Part shown: positions 14,253-21,792 of the stretch, in pieces
How positions within the stretch are numbered: the stretch's first letter is position 1
How the letters are laid out: every line of letters starts with the position of its first letter
Source: Oscillibacter sp. CAG:241
Lineage (GTDB): Bacteria; Bacillota; Clostridia; Oscillospirales; Oscillospiraceae
Length of the DNA stretch: 32,590 bases
Reading direction: 5' to 3'
Assembly: GCA_000435975.1 (NCBI GenBank)
Contig: FR884079.1
Coordinates: 1 to 32,590 of the forward strand
Program-made: the position numbers and the translations under genes
Notes under the pieces: model-generated
Told to the model about the DNA's origin: nothing
Databases searched by the model: none
What the model saw: the letters and a program-made list of their open reading frames with translations, nothing else

Positions 14253-14331
14253 GGCGTCCTCCCATAGCGATATTTTCAAAATAGAATAACGAATCTCAAA
14301 AAAATTTAGATAACCAGACGAATTTTTATTC

Positions 14332-14360
14332 AGTATAGCAAAATCCGCCGGGATTGTCAA
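14332..14360 (-). promoter_or_regulatory. Promoter of the phosphoesterase-ABC transporter operon
   Basis: On the minus strand, -35 TTGACA (14355-14360) and -10 TATACT (14332-14337) are spaced exactly 17 bp. An AT-rich leader of about 75 bp precedes the start at 14252. No Fur box or riboswitch core is evident. Confidence 0.88.
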
Positions 14361-14398
14361 TACGGCAGGGCGGGAAAATGCCATTTTGGGCATGACAG

Positions 14399-14438
14399 AG
14401 CCCCGGACGGCGGAAGGCAGATATGGCCGCCCGGGGCT
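14399..14438 (-). terminator. Hairpin terminator after the anti-sigma gene
   Basis: AGCCCCGG (14399-14406) pairs with CCGGGGCT (14431-14438), extended by an imperfect GC stem inside. It lies 10 bp past the anti-sigma stop. The minus-strand U tract is poor, so efficiency is uncertain. Confidence 0.55.
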
Positions 14439-14447
14439 TTGTCTATT

Positions 14448-15236
14448 TCATTCGCTCCACAGCCGCACCGTCCGTGGGGCGGTGTCGCCGTCTGGCAGCA
14501 GCGACGCCGCGAAGCCCGCGGGCTGATACGTCAGCTCCAGCAGGAATTGATCGGTCTGATCCAGATAGTCCGGGTACTCGTCCAGCACCATCACCAGCTC
14601 CAGCTGCCGCCCCTGGGCGGGCAGCGGGTTCAGCCAGCCGTTTACCACCTGATTGCTGAACTCCACGCCGGACTCATACCCCAGGGGCAGGACACCCTTG
14701 GACGTGTCGTGGATGTAGAATTGGGCGTCCAGCTGATAAAGCTGCCCGTCATAGAACCCGTAGGCCTTTCCCTCCGTCAGCTTCAGGGGGATGTCCTTGC
14801 TGCTGGAACGCAGGAGAAAGTAGTAAAGATATTTCTGGTTGGGGACCTTCTGGATGACTACGCTGCCGTCCTCAACCGTATAGCTCTCCTGGACGGCCTG
14901 GCTGGGAATGCTCAGCCTGGTCAGGCGGGGCGTCAGGGCCTGGGCGGTGTACCGGGCTTCGGCGTACCACAGAATGCCGGACAGCACCAGCAGCGCCGCC
15001 AGGACGATCACCGCTGCCCACAGGGCCTTCCGCCGCCGCCGCAGGCGGCGCAGCAGCCGGGCCTCCTCCTGAAACTGCGGCTCCAGCAGGGGGTGGCACA
15101 TTTCGTCCGCCGTCCGGCGGCAGGCTTCGCACCCGGCCAGGTGCTCCTCCAGAGCCTCCCGGGATTCCGGGCTCAGCATCCCCTCGGTGTACAGGGGCAT
15201 CAGATCCTGGGCCAAGGCACAGTCGATGGTTTTCAT
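14448..15236 (-). CDS. Anti-sigma factor with zinc-finger (ZAS-like) domain and one membrane helix
   Basis: A 262-residue protein. N-terminal cytoplasmic domain has the zinc motif H32-x3-C36-x2-C39 (EHLAGCEAC), a basic RRLRRRRK stop-transfer, a transmembrane helix (about 71-90, LWAAVIVLAALLVLSGILWY) and an extracytoplasmic C-terminal domain. Its ATG overlaps the sigma gene's TGA in an ATGA (15233-15236), the usual pairing for an ECF sigma and its cognate anti-sigma. It should hold the sigma factor at the membrane until an envelope signal arrives. A longer start at 15299 would lie inside the sigma gene and is rejected. Confidence 0.88.
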   Translation of the reverse strand: MKTIDCALAQDLMPLYTEGMLSPESREALEEHLAGCEACRRTADEMCHPLLEPQFQEEARLLRRLRRRRKALWAAVIVLAALLVLSGILWYAEARYTAQALTPRLTRLSIPSQAVQESYTVEDGSVVIQKVPNQKYLYYFLLRSSSKDIPLKLTEGKAYGFYDGQLYQLDAQFYIHDTSKGVLPLGYESGVEFSNQVVNGWLNPLPAQGRQLELVMVLDEYPDYLDQTDQFLLELTYQPAGFAASLLPDGDTAPRTVRLWSE

Positions 15237-15721
15237 GGCGTTCCCTCCATTTGCTCCATGATTTTCTTCCGGGCCCGGTGATAGGTGACGCAGGCCCAAT
15301 TTTCACCCTTTTCAAACAGGCTGCCGATGTCGCGGAAGGACAGCTCCCCCAGCACCCGCAGCAGAAATACCTCCCGGTACGGCTCCGGCAGCCGGTGCAG
15401 CAGCCGGTGGATGCGCAGGGCCAGGTCCTTGTCCTCAAAGGCGGCGGCAAAGTCCCGGCTGTCCGGCAGGGCGGCGGTGTCGTCCAGGGGCTGGCACCGG
15501 CCCTCCTTCCGCCGCAGGGAGGTCCAGGTGTTCCGGGCGATCTGGCACAGCCAGGTGGAGGCGGCGCACTCGCCCCGGAAATCCGGCAGGGCCACCATGG
15601 CCCGGTAAAAGGTCTCCGCCGCCAGCTCCTCGGCGGCGTGTTCGCTGCCGGTGAGCCGCAGAGCGTAGCGGTACACCGTCTGATAGTGGCGGCGGTACAG
15701 CTGCTCCATATCCTGGGCCAT
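15233..15721 (-). CDS. ECF-family RNA polymerase sigma factor
   Basis: A 162-residue protein with sigma region 2 (LYRRHYQTVYRYALRLTGSEHAAEELAAETFYRAM, about 6-40, then GECAASTWLCQIARNTW) and region 4 (LPEPYREVFLLRVLGELSFRDIGSLFEKGENWACVTYHRARKKI, about 113-155). There is no region 1 or 3, as in the ECF group. It is encoded just upstream of, and coupled to, its anti-sigma. GGAGGGAGG precedes the ATG at 15721. The regulon is unknown. Confidence 0.93.
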   Translation of the reverse strand: MAQDMEQLYRRHYQTVYRYALRLTGSEHAAEELAAETFYRAMVALPDFRGECAASTWLCQIARNTWTSLRRKEGRCQPLDDTAALPDSRDFAAAFEDKDLALRIHRLLHRLPEPYREVFLLRVLGELSFRDIGSLFEKGENWACVTYHRARKKIMEQMEGTP

Positions 15722-15743
15722 GTCCTCCCTCCTTTCTGTTTAT

Positions 15744-15771
15744 TAGACGCGCGGTGCAGCGGAATCTGACA
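15744..15771 (-). promoter_or_regulatory. ECF-type autoregulatory promoter candidate
   Basis: On the minus strand, TGTCAG (15766-15771) and CGTCTA (15744-15749) are separated by 16 bp, just before the sigma gene. The CGTC-type -10 and 16-bp spacer fit Firmicutes ECF promoters, where sigma factors often drive their own operon. The -35 match is modest. Confidence 0.5.
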
Positions 15772-15780
15772 GAAAATTTC

Positions 15781-15817
15781 AAAAAAATCCCCTTATGCGG
15801 GGGCATAAGGGGATTTT
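15781..15817 (-). terminator. Intrinsic terminator of the xanthine-dehydrogenase operon
   Basis: A 15-bp perfect stem, AAAATCCCCTTATGC (15784-15798) with its complement (15803-15817), and a 4-nt loop. The minus strand ends in a run of seven U. It starts 7 bp past the last operon stop codon. Confidence 0.92.
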
Positions 15818-15823
15818 GAGGGG

Positions 15824-16336
15824 TCAGGTATTCAGATACGGGTCGTCCAGGCGGCCCAGGCGGCGCAGCATGGTCTTTTTCACGGCCTTGAAGATGTTCT
15901 CATACCCGGTGCAGCGGCACAGATGGCCGGACAGCAGCTTGCGCAGCTGGTCGTCGTCATAGTACACGCCCCGGTCCAGGATCTCCACCGCCGTCATGAT
16001 AAAGCCCGGGATGCAGAAGCCGCACTGGATGGCGGTTTCCTCCATAAAGGCCTGCTGAATGTCGGACAGCTCGCCGTTGGGGCCCATGAGGCCCTCCAGG
16101 GTGGTGATGTGCTTGCCCTCGGCCCACACGGCCAGGTACAGGCAGGAGTTGTAGCACTCGCCGTCGATGAGCACGTTGCAGGCGCCGCATTCGCCCACCT
16201 CGCAGCCCTTCTTCACGGAGGTCATGGAGAAGTCGTTGCGGAGCATATCCGTCAGAGATGCCCGGACGTCCACCATTTTCTCCACTTCCTTGCCGTTGAG
16301 GAAGAACGTGACCAGCTGATACTGATTCTTTGCCAT
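15824..16336 (-). CDS. Xanthine-dehydrogenase-type [2Fe-2S] subunit (XdhC/CoxS)
   Basis: A 170-residue iron-sulfur subunit with both [2Fe-2S] sites: plant-type C45-x4-C50-x2-C53...C65 (GCEVGECGAC) and alpha-helical C105-x2-C108 (CGFCIPG) with C140-x-C142 (CRCTGY). Length and layout match the small subunit of molybdenum hydroxylases. It passes electrons from the Mo subunit to the FAD subunit. Its ATG overlaps the stop of the FAD subunit by one base (TAATG at 16334-16338). It is the last gene of the three-gene operon. Confidence 0.95.
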   Translation of the reverse strand: MAKNQYQLVTFFLNGKEVEKMVDVRASLTDMLRNDFSMTSVKKGCEVGECGACNVLIDGECYNSCLYLAVWAEGKHITTLEGLMGPNGELSDIQQAFMEETAIQCGFCIPGFIMTAVEILDRGVYYDDDQLRKLLSGHLCRCTGYENIFKAVKKTMLRRLGRLDDPYLNT

Positions 16337-17223
16337 TACAGCTCACCTCCTGCCAGCTTTACGGACTCGATGAGGCAGCGCTTGGCGCTCTCCACGGCGA
16401 TGTGGGAGCGGAAGGCCTTGCTGGCCCGCCAGGAATCCCGGGGGTGGATGTCCTCCAGCACCGTGCGGCCGAACTGCTCGATGTTCTCCAGGGTGACGGC
16501 CCTGCCGTTGATGAAGGCCTCGGCGTTCAGCGCCCGCAGGGGCACGGGGCCCGCCACGCCGAAGGCGATGCGCACCCGCTCAAAGGTCTTTTTGTCCGGG
16601 CTCAGCCGGGCGTTGACGGAGGTGCCCAGAGTGGCAATGTCCATGGCGTTGCGCATGGCGTACTTGATATAGTGACCGAAGGTCCGGTCATAGGATGCCT
16701 TGGGGATCAGGATGGCGGTCTGGATCTCGCCGTCCTCCGCCCGCAGGTCCACGGTGCCGGCCTTGAGGTAGAAATCCTTGATGGGCACCCGGCGGACGCC
16801 GTTTTTGCCGGTGATCTCGATGATGGCCTCCCAGGCGTGGAGGGTGGAGGCGGAGTCGGCGGAGGTGACGCCGTTGCAGGTGTTGCCGCCGATGGTGCCG
16901 GCGTTGCGGATCTGGGGGCCGCCCACCATGTCCACCGCCTCGCCCAGCACGTTGATGTACCGCTGGATCAGGGGATCGGCGGTGATGTGGCTGAAGGTGG
17001 TGAGGCTGCCGATGCGGAGATTTTCCTGGTCGTCCAGGGACACGCCCCGCATTTCGCGGCAGCCCTGGATGCTGATGAGGGCCTTTCCGGCCCGCTTGCC
17101 CTCCCGCATCTGCACCAGCACGTCGGTGCCTCCGGCGATGATCTGGGCCTCGGGATGCTCCAGCCGCAGGCGGATGGCGTCCTGGACGCTTTCGGCCTGG
17201 TAGAGCGCTGACATATCATACAT
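16336..17223 (-). CDS. Xanthine-dehydrogenase-type FAD-binding subunit (XdhB/CoxM)
   Basis: A 295-residue protein of the CoxM/XdhB family. The FAD-binding IIAGGTDVLVQMREGK (about 34-49), GGPQIRNAGTIGGNTCNGVTSADS and a C-terminal CO_deh_flav_C domain (YIKYAMRNAMDIATLGTSVNARLS, VRIAFGVAGPVPLRA) are present. It takes electrons from the iron-sulfur subunit and passes them to the acceptor. GGAGGAAAC precedes the ATG at 17223, 15 bp after the Mo-subunit stop. Confidence 0.95.
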   Translation of the reverse strand: MYDMSALYQAESVQDAIRLRLEHPEAQIIAGGTDVLVQMREGKRAGKALISIQGCREMRGVSLDDQENLRIGSLTTFSHITADPLIQRYINVLGEAVDMVGGPQIRNAGTIGGNTCNGVTSADSASTLHAWEAIIEITGKNGVRRVPIKDFYLKAGTVDLRAEDGEIQTAILIPKASYDRTFGHYIKYAMRNAMDIATLGTSVNARLSPDKKTFERVRIAFGVAGPVPLRALNAEAFINGRAVTLENIEQFGRTVLEDIHPRDSWRASKAFRSHIAVESAKRCLIESVKLAGGEL

Positions 17224-17238
17224 AGCGGTGTTTCCTCC

Positions 17239-19554
17239 TTAGTCCCGGATCAGGCCCTCTTCCGTGAAGCGCCGGAAAAGGACGTGGGGGGTGATGGGAT
17301 CCTGGTCGATGGCCACGCCGGTGGCGTTGTAGATGGCGTTGCGGATGGCGGGGGCGCCGGAGCAGGCCGGGGGCTCGCCCAGGGCCTTGGTGCCGAAGGC
17401 GCTGGTGGGCTCGGCATTCTCCACGAACTGCGCCTCCAGATGGGGGTGGTCCATGATGGTGGAGAGCTTATAGTCCAGCAGGTTGTTGTTCAGGGGGCGG
17501 CCGGTCTTTTCGTCGAACAGCAGCTGCTCGGACAGACCGTAGCCGATGGCCATGGACATGCCGCCGTGGACCTGGGCCTCGGCCAGGGCCGGATTCACCA
17601 GCCTGCCGCAGTCGTGGACGTTGATGATGTCCTTCAGCGTCACCTTGCACATGGGGATATCCACCTCCACCTCGGCGAAGGTGCAGCCGAAGGAATAGGC
17701 GTTGTTGCGGATGGTGTAGGTGCTCTCGGCGGTGATGTGCAGGGAGTCGTTGGGGTTATACTGGGCGTGCATGGCCAGCTCCGACAGGCTCATCAGCACC
17801 TTGCCGTCGGTGGTGCGGATGATATTGCCGTCCGCGATGTCCATGTTGTACACCGCCTGACGGGTGAGCTTGGCGGCGTAGTCCAGGATCTTCTCCTTCA
17901 GCAGCAGGCCCGTCTGGCGGATGGAGAACCCTGCCACATACGTCTGGCGGGAGGCGTAGGCGCCCAGGCCCGTGGGGGTGATGTCCGTATCCTGGCAGGA
18001 CACCACATGGACCCGGCGATAGTCGCCCAGGCCCACCACATCAGCGGCCATCTGGGCATAGACGGTGTCGGCACCCTGGCCGATCTCCGTCTCGCCGCAC
18101 TGCATGGTGACGCTGCCGTCCAGATTCAGCTGCATCCGGTTGGAGGACGTCTCCAGAGAGATGGGATACACGGCGGTGTTGTACCAGAAGGTGGCCACAC
18201 CGATGCCCCGGCGGACGGGGCCGGTGTCCTTGGCAAATTCCGCCAGCTTCCTGTCGTAGTCGATGTACTTCTTGCCTGCCTCCAGACACTGGCGGAAGGA
18301 ATCGTCATAGTTGACGTTGTGGGAGAATCCGTCCTCGTACCCCTGGGGCATGATGTTCTGCATCCGGAAGGCCAGGGGGTCCATGCCCACGGCCTTGGCG
18401 CAGTCGTCCACGTTGGACTCGTCGGCAAAGGAGGCCTGGGGCATGCCGTAGCCCCGCATGGCGCCGGCGGCGGGCCGGTTGGTGAACACGGTCCAGGCGT
18501 CGCACTCCATGTTGTCGCAGGGGTAGTGCTGGGGGAAGGAGCCCATGGCCTTGGCCACGATGCTGTGTCCGTGGGAGGCGTAGGCCCCCTGGTTGGAGAA
18601 CAGCTCCACCTTCCGGGCGGCAAAGGTGCCGTCCGGCCGGAGCCAGGACACGATGTGGAACCGGATGGCGTGGCGCACCCGGTTGGAGACGAAGGTTTCC
18701 TCCCGGGAGCAGTCGATGCGGACACAGCGCCCGTGGACCTGGGTGGAGCACCAGGCGCACAGAGGCTCGTACAGGGCGTCCTGCTTGTTGCCGAAGCCGC
18801 CGCCGATATAGGGCTTTACCACCCGGATATCGCTCCAGGGGCGGCCCAGAGCCTGCCCCACCACCCGGCGGATGATATGGGGGATCTGGGTGGAGGCCAC
18901 CACGGTGATGCGGCCGTTTTCCTCATAGGCGAAGCACCCGTGGTTCTCAATGTGGCAGTGCTGCACCGTGGGGGTATCGTACCAGCCCTCTACCCGGATG
19001 AGTCCCGGCTCCCGGATGGCAGCCTGATAGTCGCCCTTTTTCATGTCGGTGTGCTTGAGGACATTGTCGGGATAGTCATCGTGAAGCCGGGATGCGCCGG
19101 GCTTCATGGCCTCCTGGGCGTCCAGCACCAGGGGCAGCTCCTCATACTCCACCTGCAAGGCCCGGACGCCCTGCATGGCGGCCACCTCGTTTTCCGCGAT
19201 GACCACGGCCACGTCGTCGCCGTAGTAGCGGACATGGCGGTTGAGCAGATGACGGTCCGCCACGTCCTGGTGGTCCGGGTCCATGGACCAGGGGTGACCG
19301 GCGGTGGGGAAGGGGTGCTCCGGCACGTCGAAGCAGGTCAGGACCTTCACCACGCCGGGGATCGCCTCCGCCGCAGTGGTGTCCACAGACTTCACGAAGC
19401 CGTGGGCAATGGTGGAGTGCTTGATGCGCACATACAGCGCGTCCCGGGGCATCAGATCCTCGTAATATTTGGTGCGTCCGGTGGCCTTGTCAAAGGCGTC
19501 CACCCGGACCTCCCGTTTTCCAACCTCAGCCATGAATGGTGTCCTCCTCAGCAA
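17239..19554 (-). CDS. Xanthine-dehydrogenase-type molybdenum-binding subunit (XdhA)
   Basis: A 771-residue Mo-hydroxylase large subunit. Motifs: GRTKYYEDLMPRDALYVRIKHS at the N-terminus, IGGGFGNKQD (molybdopterin contact), GAMRGYGMPQASF, ETEIGQGADTVYAQ, LGAYASRQTYVAG and the active-site glutamate segment TKALGEPPACSGAPAIRNAI. Such enzymes hydroxylate purines such as hypoxanthine and xanthine; nicotinate or other N-heterocycles cannot be excluded. The neighbouring nucleotidase and dihydropyrimidinase favour a nucleobase substrate. AGGAGG precedes the ATG at 19554. It is the first gene of the operon. Confidence 0.93.
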   Translation of the reverse strand: MLRRTPFMAEVGKREVRVDAFDKATGRTKYYEDLMPRDALYVRIKHSTIAHGFVKSVDTTAAEAIPGVVKVLTCFDVPEHPFPTAGHPWSMDPDHQDVADRHLLNRHVRYYGDDVAVVIAENEVAAMQGVRALQVEYEELPLVLDAQEAMKPGASRLHDDYPDNVLKHTDMKKGDYQAAIREPGLIRVEGWYDTPTVQHCHIENHGCFAYEENGRITVVASTQIPHIIRRVVGQALGRPWSDIRVVKPYIGGGFGNKQDALYEPLCAWCSTQVHGRCVRIDCSREETFVSNRVRHAIRFHIVSWLRPDGTFAARKVELFSNQGAYASHGHSIVAKAMGSFPQHYPCDNMECDAWTVFTNRPAAGAMRGYGMPQASFADESNVDDCAKAVGMDPLAFRMQNIMPQGYEDGFSHNVNYDDSFRQCLEAGKKYIDYDRKLAEFAKDTGPVRRGIGVATFWYNTAVYPISLETSSNRMQLNLDGSVTMQCGETEIGQGADTVYAQMAADVVGLGDYRRVHVVSCQDTDITPTGLGAYASRQTYVAGFSIRQTGLLLKEKILDYAAKLTRQAVYNMDIADGNIIRTTDGKVLMSLSELAMHAQYNPNDSLHITAESTYTIRNNAYSFGCTFAEVEVDIPMCKVTLKDIINVHDCGRLVNPALAEAQVHGGMSMAIGYGLSEQLLFDEKTGRPLNNNLLDYKLSTIMDHPHLEAQFVENAEPTSAFGTKALGEPPACSGAPAIRNAIYNATGVAIDQDPITPHVLFRRFTEEGLIRD

Positions 19555-19610
19555 AATAAGAAGTCGCGATATCTGGCATAAGCCCTCGTAATTCTTCTTT
19601 GTTAAATTGT

Positions 19611-19639
19611 ATCATAGCATATCCCGCCGGATTTGAAAA
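19611..19639 (-). promoter_or_regulatory. Promoter of the xanthine-dehydrogenase operon
   Basis: On the minus strand, -35 TTTTCA (19634-19639) and -10 TATGAT (19611-19616) are spaced 17 bp. A leader of about 50 nt follows; I looked for a purine or xanthine aptamer in it and did not see one. Confidence 0.6.
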
Positions 19640-19680
19640 GCGGTTTTCGTGATTTTAGTTGGAGAATAGCGCCATGACAG

Positions 19681-19712
19681 AAAAAGCCCCGGCGGAGCTT
19701 GTCCACCGGGGC
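19681..19712 (-). terminator. Intrinsic terminator of the 5'-nucleotidase gene
   Basis: On the minus strand GCCCCGG pairs with CCGGGGC (19706-19712 with 19686-19692), extended by GGA/TCC, and is followed by TTTTTC. It lies about 35 bp past the stop codon at 19746. Confidence 0.85.
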
Positions 19713-19745
19713 AGGAGAGATGCGGTGTCAGCGAAAGGAGATCGC

Positions 19746-21557
19746 TCAGATGGCCTTGCGCTTCTTGGAGGTGACCACCACGGCAGCGCCGGCTGCCATG
19801 ACCGCCACCAGGCCGTACACCACCACGCCGGTATCGGCGGTCTTGGGGCTTTCGGGCTTGGTGGGAGTGGTGGGAGTAGTGGGCTCCTCGGCGGGCAGGG
19901 TGATGGTCATGCGGCCCTGGGGCTGGGCATACTGTTCACCCACCACGCCCTTGAGCTCGGTGGTGATGTAGTCCATCAGCACCTCGTCCAGAGGCAGACC
20001 GGTGTCGAACTGGCTGGAGGCGGCAGCGAAGGCATAGTAGGTGTCGCCGCCGGCGGCGCAGAAGTTGTTGGTGACCACGGCATAGGTCTTGTTGGGGTCA
20101 AAGGCCTTGCCGTTGACGCTGTTGATGGTGACGCGGTTGATGGAAGCGGGACCATAGTAGGTGGCCTTACCGCTGCCGCTGGGATAGGGAGTGGTCTGCG
20201 GATCGTATTTCTTGGTGGCGTCAATGGAGATGTTCATGCCGGCGATCTGGGGGAAGCCGCCCAGGGAGTCGGGCAGAGCAAAGGTAGAAGCCTCCAGGGC
20301 CTCCAGCAGCTCGGCGCCGGTGACGTACACCACGGCCACGGTGTTGCCGAAGGGCAGCACGGTGTTCACGTCCAGCTTGGAGATGTCGCCCTTGTGGATC
20401 CAGGCCCGGATGCCGCCGCCGTTGGTGATGGCCACCACGTTCTCGGCGGGAACGGTGAGCTCAGCGTCCTTGCGGATGGCCCACAGCATGGAGTCGGTGA
20501 TCAGGTCGCCCAGGTTGGTCTCCTGGGTGCGGTTGCCGGGATCCTTGTCGCCGTTGAGCTCCACGTCGGTTCTGGCAAAAACCTTGCCGTACTCGGCGTT
20601 GATGTCGCTGATGATCTTGTCGGCGGCAGCCTTCACGGTGGCGTCCTCCTTGGTGTAGGCGGACAGGTCGATGAGGCCGTTGCTCTCGATGCTCTTGGTG
20701 GCGTTGTCAATGACGATGGCGCCCACATAGGCAAGGCCCGTGCCGGTGGACTGGACCATGCTGTTGTCCTTGCTGGCGGTCATCACCGTGTGGGAGTGGC
20801 CGTCGATGAACAGGTCGATGCCCTTGACGTTCTGCATCACATTATAGGAGCAGTTGGGCTCGGAGGACTTATCCACGCCCAGGTGGCCCAGGGCGATGAC
20901 GATATCGGCATTCCCCTCGTTGCGGGCCATGTCCACGTTCTCCTGGGTGACCTTGTACAGATCCTTGCCGCCGATGAAGCTCAGGCCCTTCATCAGGGCG
21001 GGGTTGGCCTTGGTCTGGGTCTCGGGGGTGGCCATGCCCACAATGGCGATGCGGAACAGCTCGGTCTCATAGGTGTCGTCGGCATAGATGGGAGCGGTGC
21101 CGCCGGGGGCGAAGATCAGATCGCCCTCATCGTCCACCAGGTTGTTGCAGGCGACCATGAAATCGCCCTGGTGCTTTTTCAGGTTCTCCATCAGCTGGGG
21201 GAAGCCGTAGTCGAACTCGTGGTTGCCCAGGGTGATGACGTCATAGCCCACCAGGGCCATCATGTCCAGGGCGGTTGCGCCCTTGCTGAGGCTGACGTAG
21301 GGAGAGCCCTGGCTGTAGTCACCGGCGTCCAGCAGGATCACCTGGTGAGCGCCCTTGTCGTAGCACTCGTCCCGCAGAGCAGCCACCTTGGCGTACTTGT
21401 CGATGGCGCCGTGGACGTCGTTGGTGTGCAGGATGACGGTCTTGCCCGCCAGGGAGTCAGGGAGCTGATACGTCTCCTTGTTCTCGCCCCAGGAAGCCGG
21501 GACCATCAGCGCCAGCGTCATGACCAGCGCCAGCAGAGTCGCTAAGATTTTCCGCAT
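19746..21557 (-). CDS. Secreted 5'-nucleotidase/metallophosphatase with C-terminal wall-anchor-like signal
   Basis: A 603-residue exported protein. Signal peptide at 1-24 (KILATLLALVMTLALMVPASW). Metallophosphatase domain with HTNDVHG (44-50), DAGDYSQGS, GNHEFDYG (111-118), ALGHLGVD and DGHSHT. A 5'-nucleotidase C-terminal domain follows with ITNGGGIRA and AAGGDTYYAF. A Thr/Pro linker (LPAEEPTTPTTPTKPESPK) leads to SPKTADTG, a hydrophobic helix and KKRKAI, the layout of a sortase substrate with a non-LPXTG motif. It would release nucleosides from extracellular nucleotides. The start at 21557 has AAGGAGGAAAG upstream. Confidence 0.93.
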   Translation of the reverse strand: MRKILATLLALVMTLALMVPASWGENKETYQLPDSLAGKTVILHTNDVHGAIDKYAKVAALRDECYDKGAHQVILLDAGDYSQGSPYVSLSKGATALDMMALVGYDVITLGNHEFDYGFPQLMENLKKHQGDFMVACNNLVDDEGDLIFAPGGTAPIYADDTYETELFRIAIVGMATPETQTKANPALMKGLSFIGGKDLYKVTQENVDMARNEGNADIVIALGHLGVDKSSEPNCSYNVMQNVKGIDLFIDGHSHTVMTASKDNSMVQSTGTGLAYVGAIVIDNATKSIESNGLIDLSAYTKEDATVKAAADKIISDINAEYGKVFARTDVELNGDKDPGNRTQETNLGDLITDSMLWAIRKDAELTVPAENVVAITNGGGIRAWIHKGDISKLDVNTVLPFGNTVAVVYVTGAELLEALEASTFALPDSLGGFPQIAGMNISIDATKKYDPQTTPYPSGSGKATYYGPASINRVTINSVNGKAFDPNKTYAVVTNNFCAAGGDTYYAFAAASSQFDTGLPLDEVLMDYITTELKGVVGEQYAQPQGRMTITLPAEEPTTPTTPTKPESPKTADTGVVVYGLVAVMAAGAAVVVTSKKRKAI

Positions 21558-21742
21558 GGTATTCTTTCCTCCTTCAATTTTCAGAGCGCGGTGCGCGTTC
21601 TGTTGTACCTTTATCATACATGATTTCTCCGAAAAAAGAAATTCTTTTTCCTTCTGCAAGGTATACAAAAATTTCATTCTCATTTTGTTGAAATTGCGTG
21701 GGTATAAACCCGGGAAAATGGGATGGATTTTTGCGCATTTCA

Positions 21743-21751
21743 TGATATAAT
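21743..21751 (+). promoter_or_regulatory. Extended -10 promoter of the dihydropyrimidinase gene
   Basis: TGA TATAAT (21743-21751) matches an extended -10, about 42 bp before the start codon. No convincing -35 is present. Confidence 0.6.
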
Positions 21752-21792
21752 AAAGAATCATGCAATCAACCCGGAAAAGGAGGGCATTTTCC

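Noticed and set aside
14253..14331. Fur box or riboswitch ahead of the FecBCD-type operon
   Set aside because: The AT-rich leader has no convincing 19-bp dyad or aptamer core.
17284..19581. 765-codon open frame on the plus strand opposite the xanthine dehydrogenase large subunit
   Set aside because: Low-complexity Gly/Val/His composition; the opposite strand has all Mo-hydroxylase motifs.
19555..19610. Possible purine or xanthine riboswitch in the leader of the xanthine dehydrogenase operon
   Set aside because: The ~50-nt leader lacks the conserved loops of purine or xanthine aptamers and is too short.
19659..21545. 628-codon open frame opposite the 5'-nucleotidase
   Set aside because: Gly/Val/His-rich shadow with no domain.
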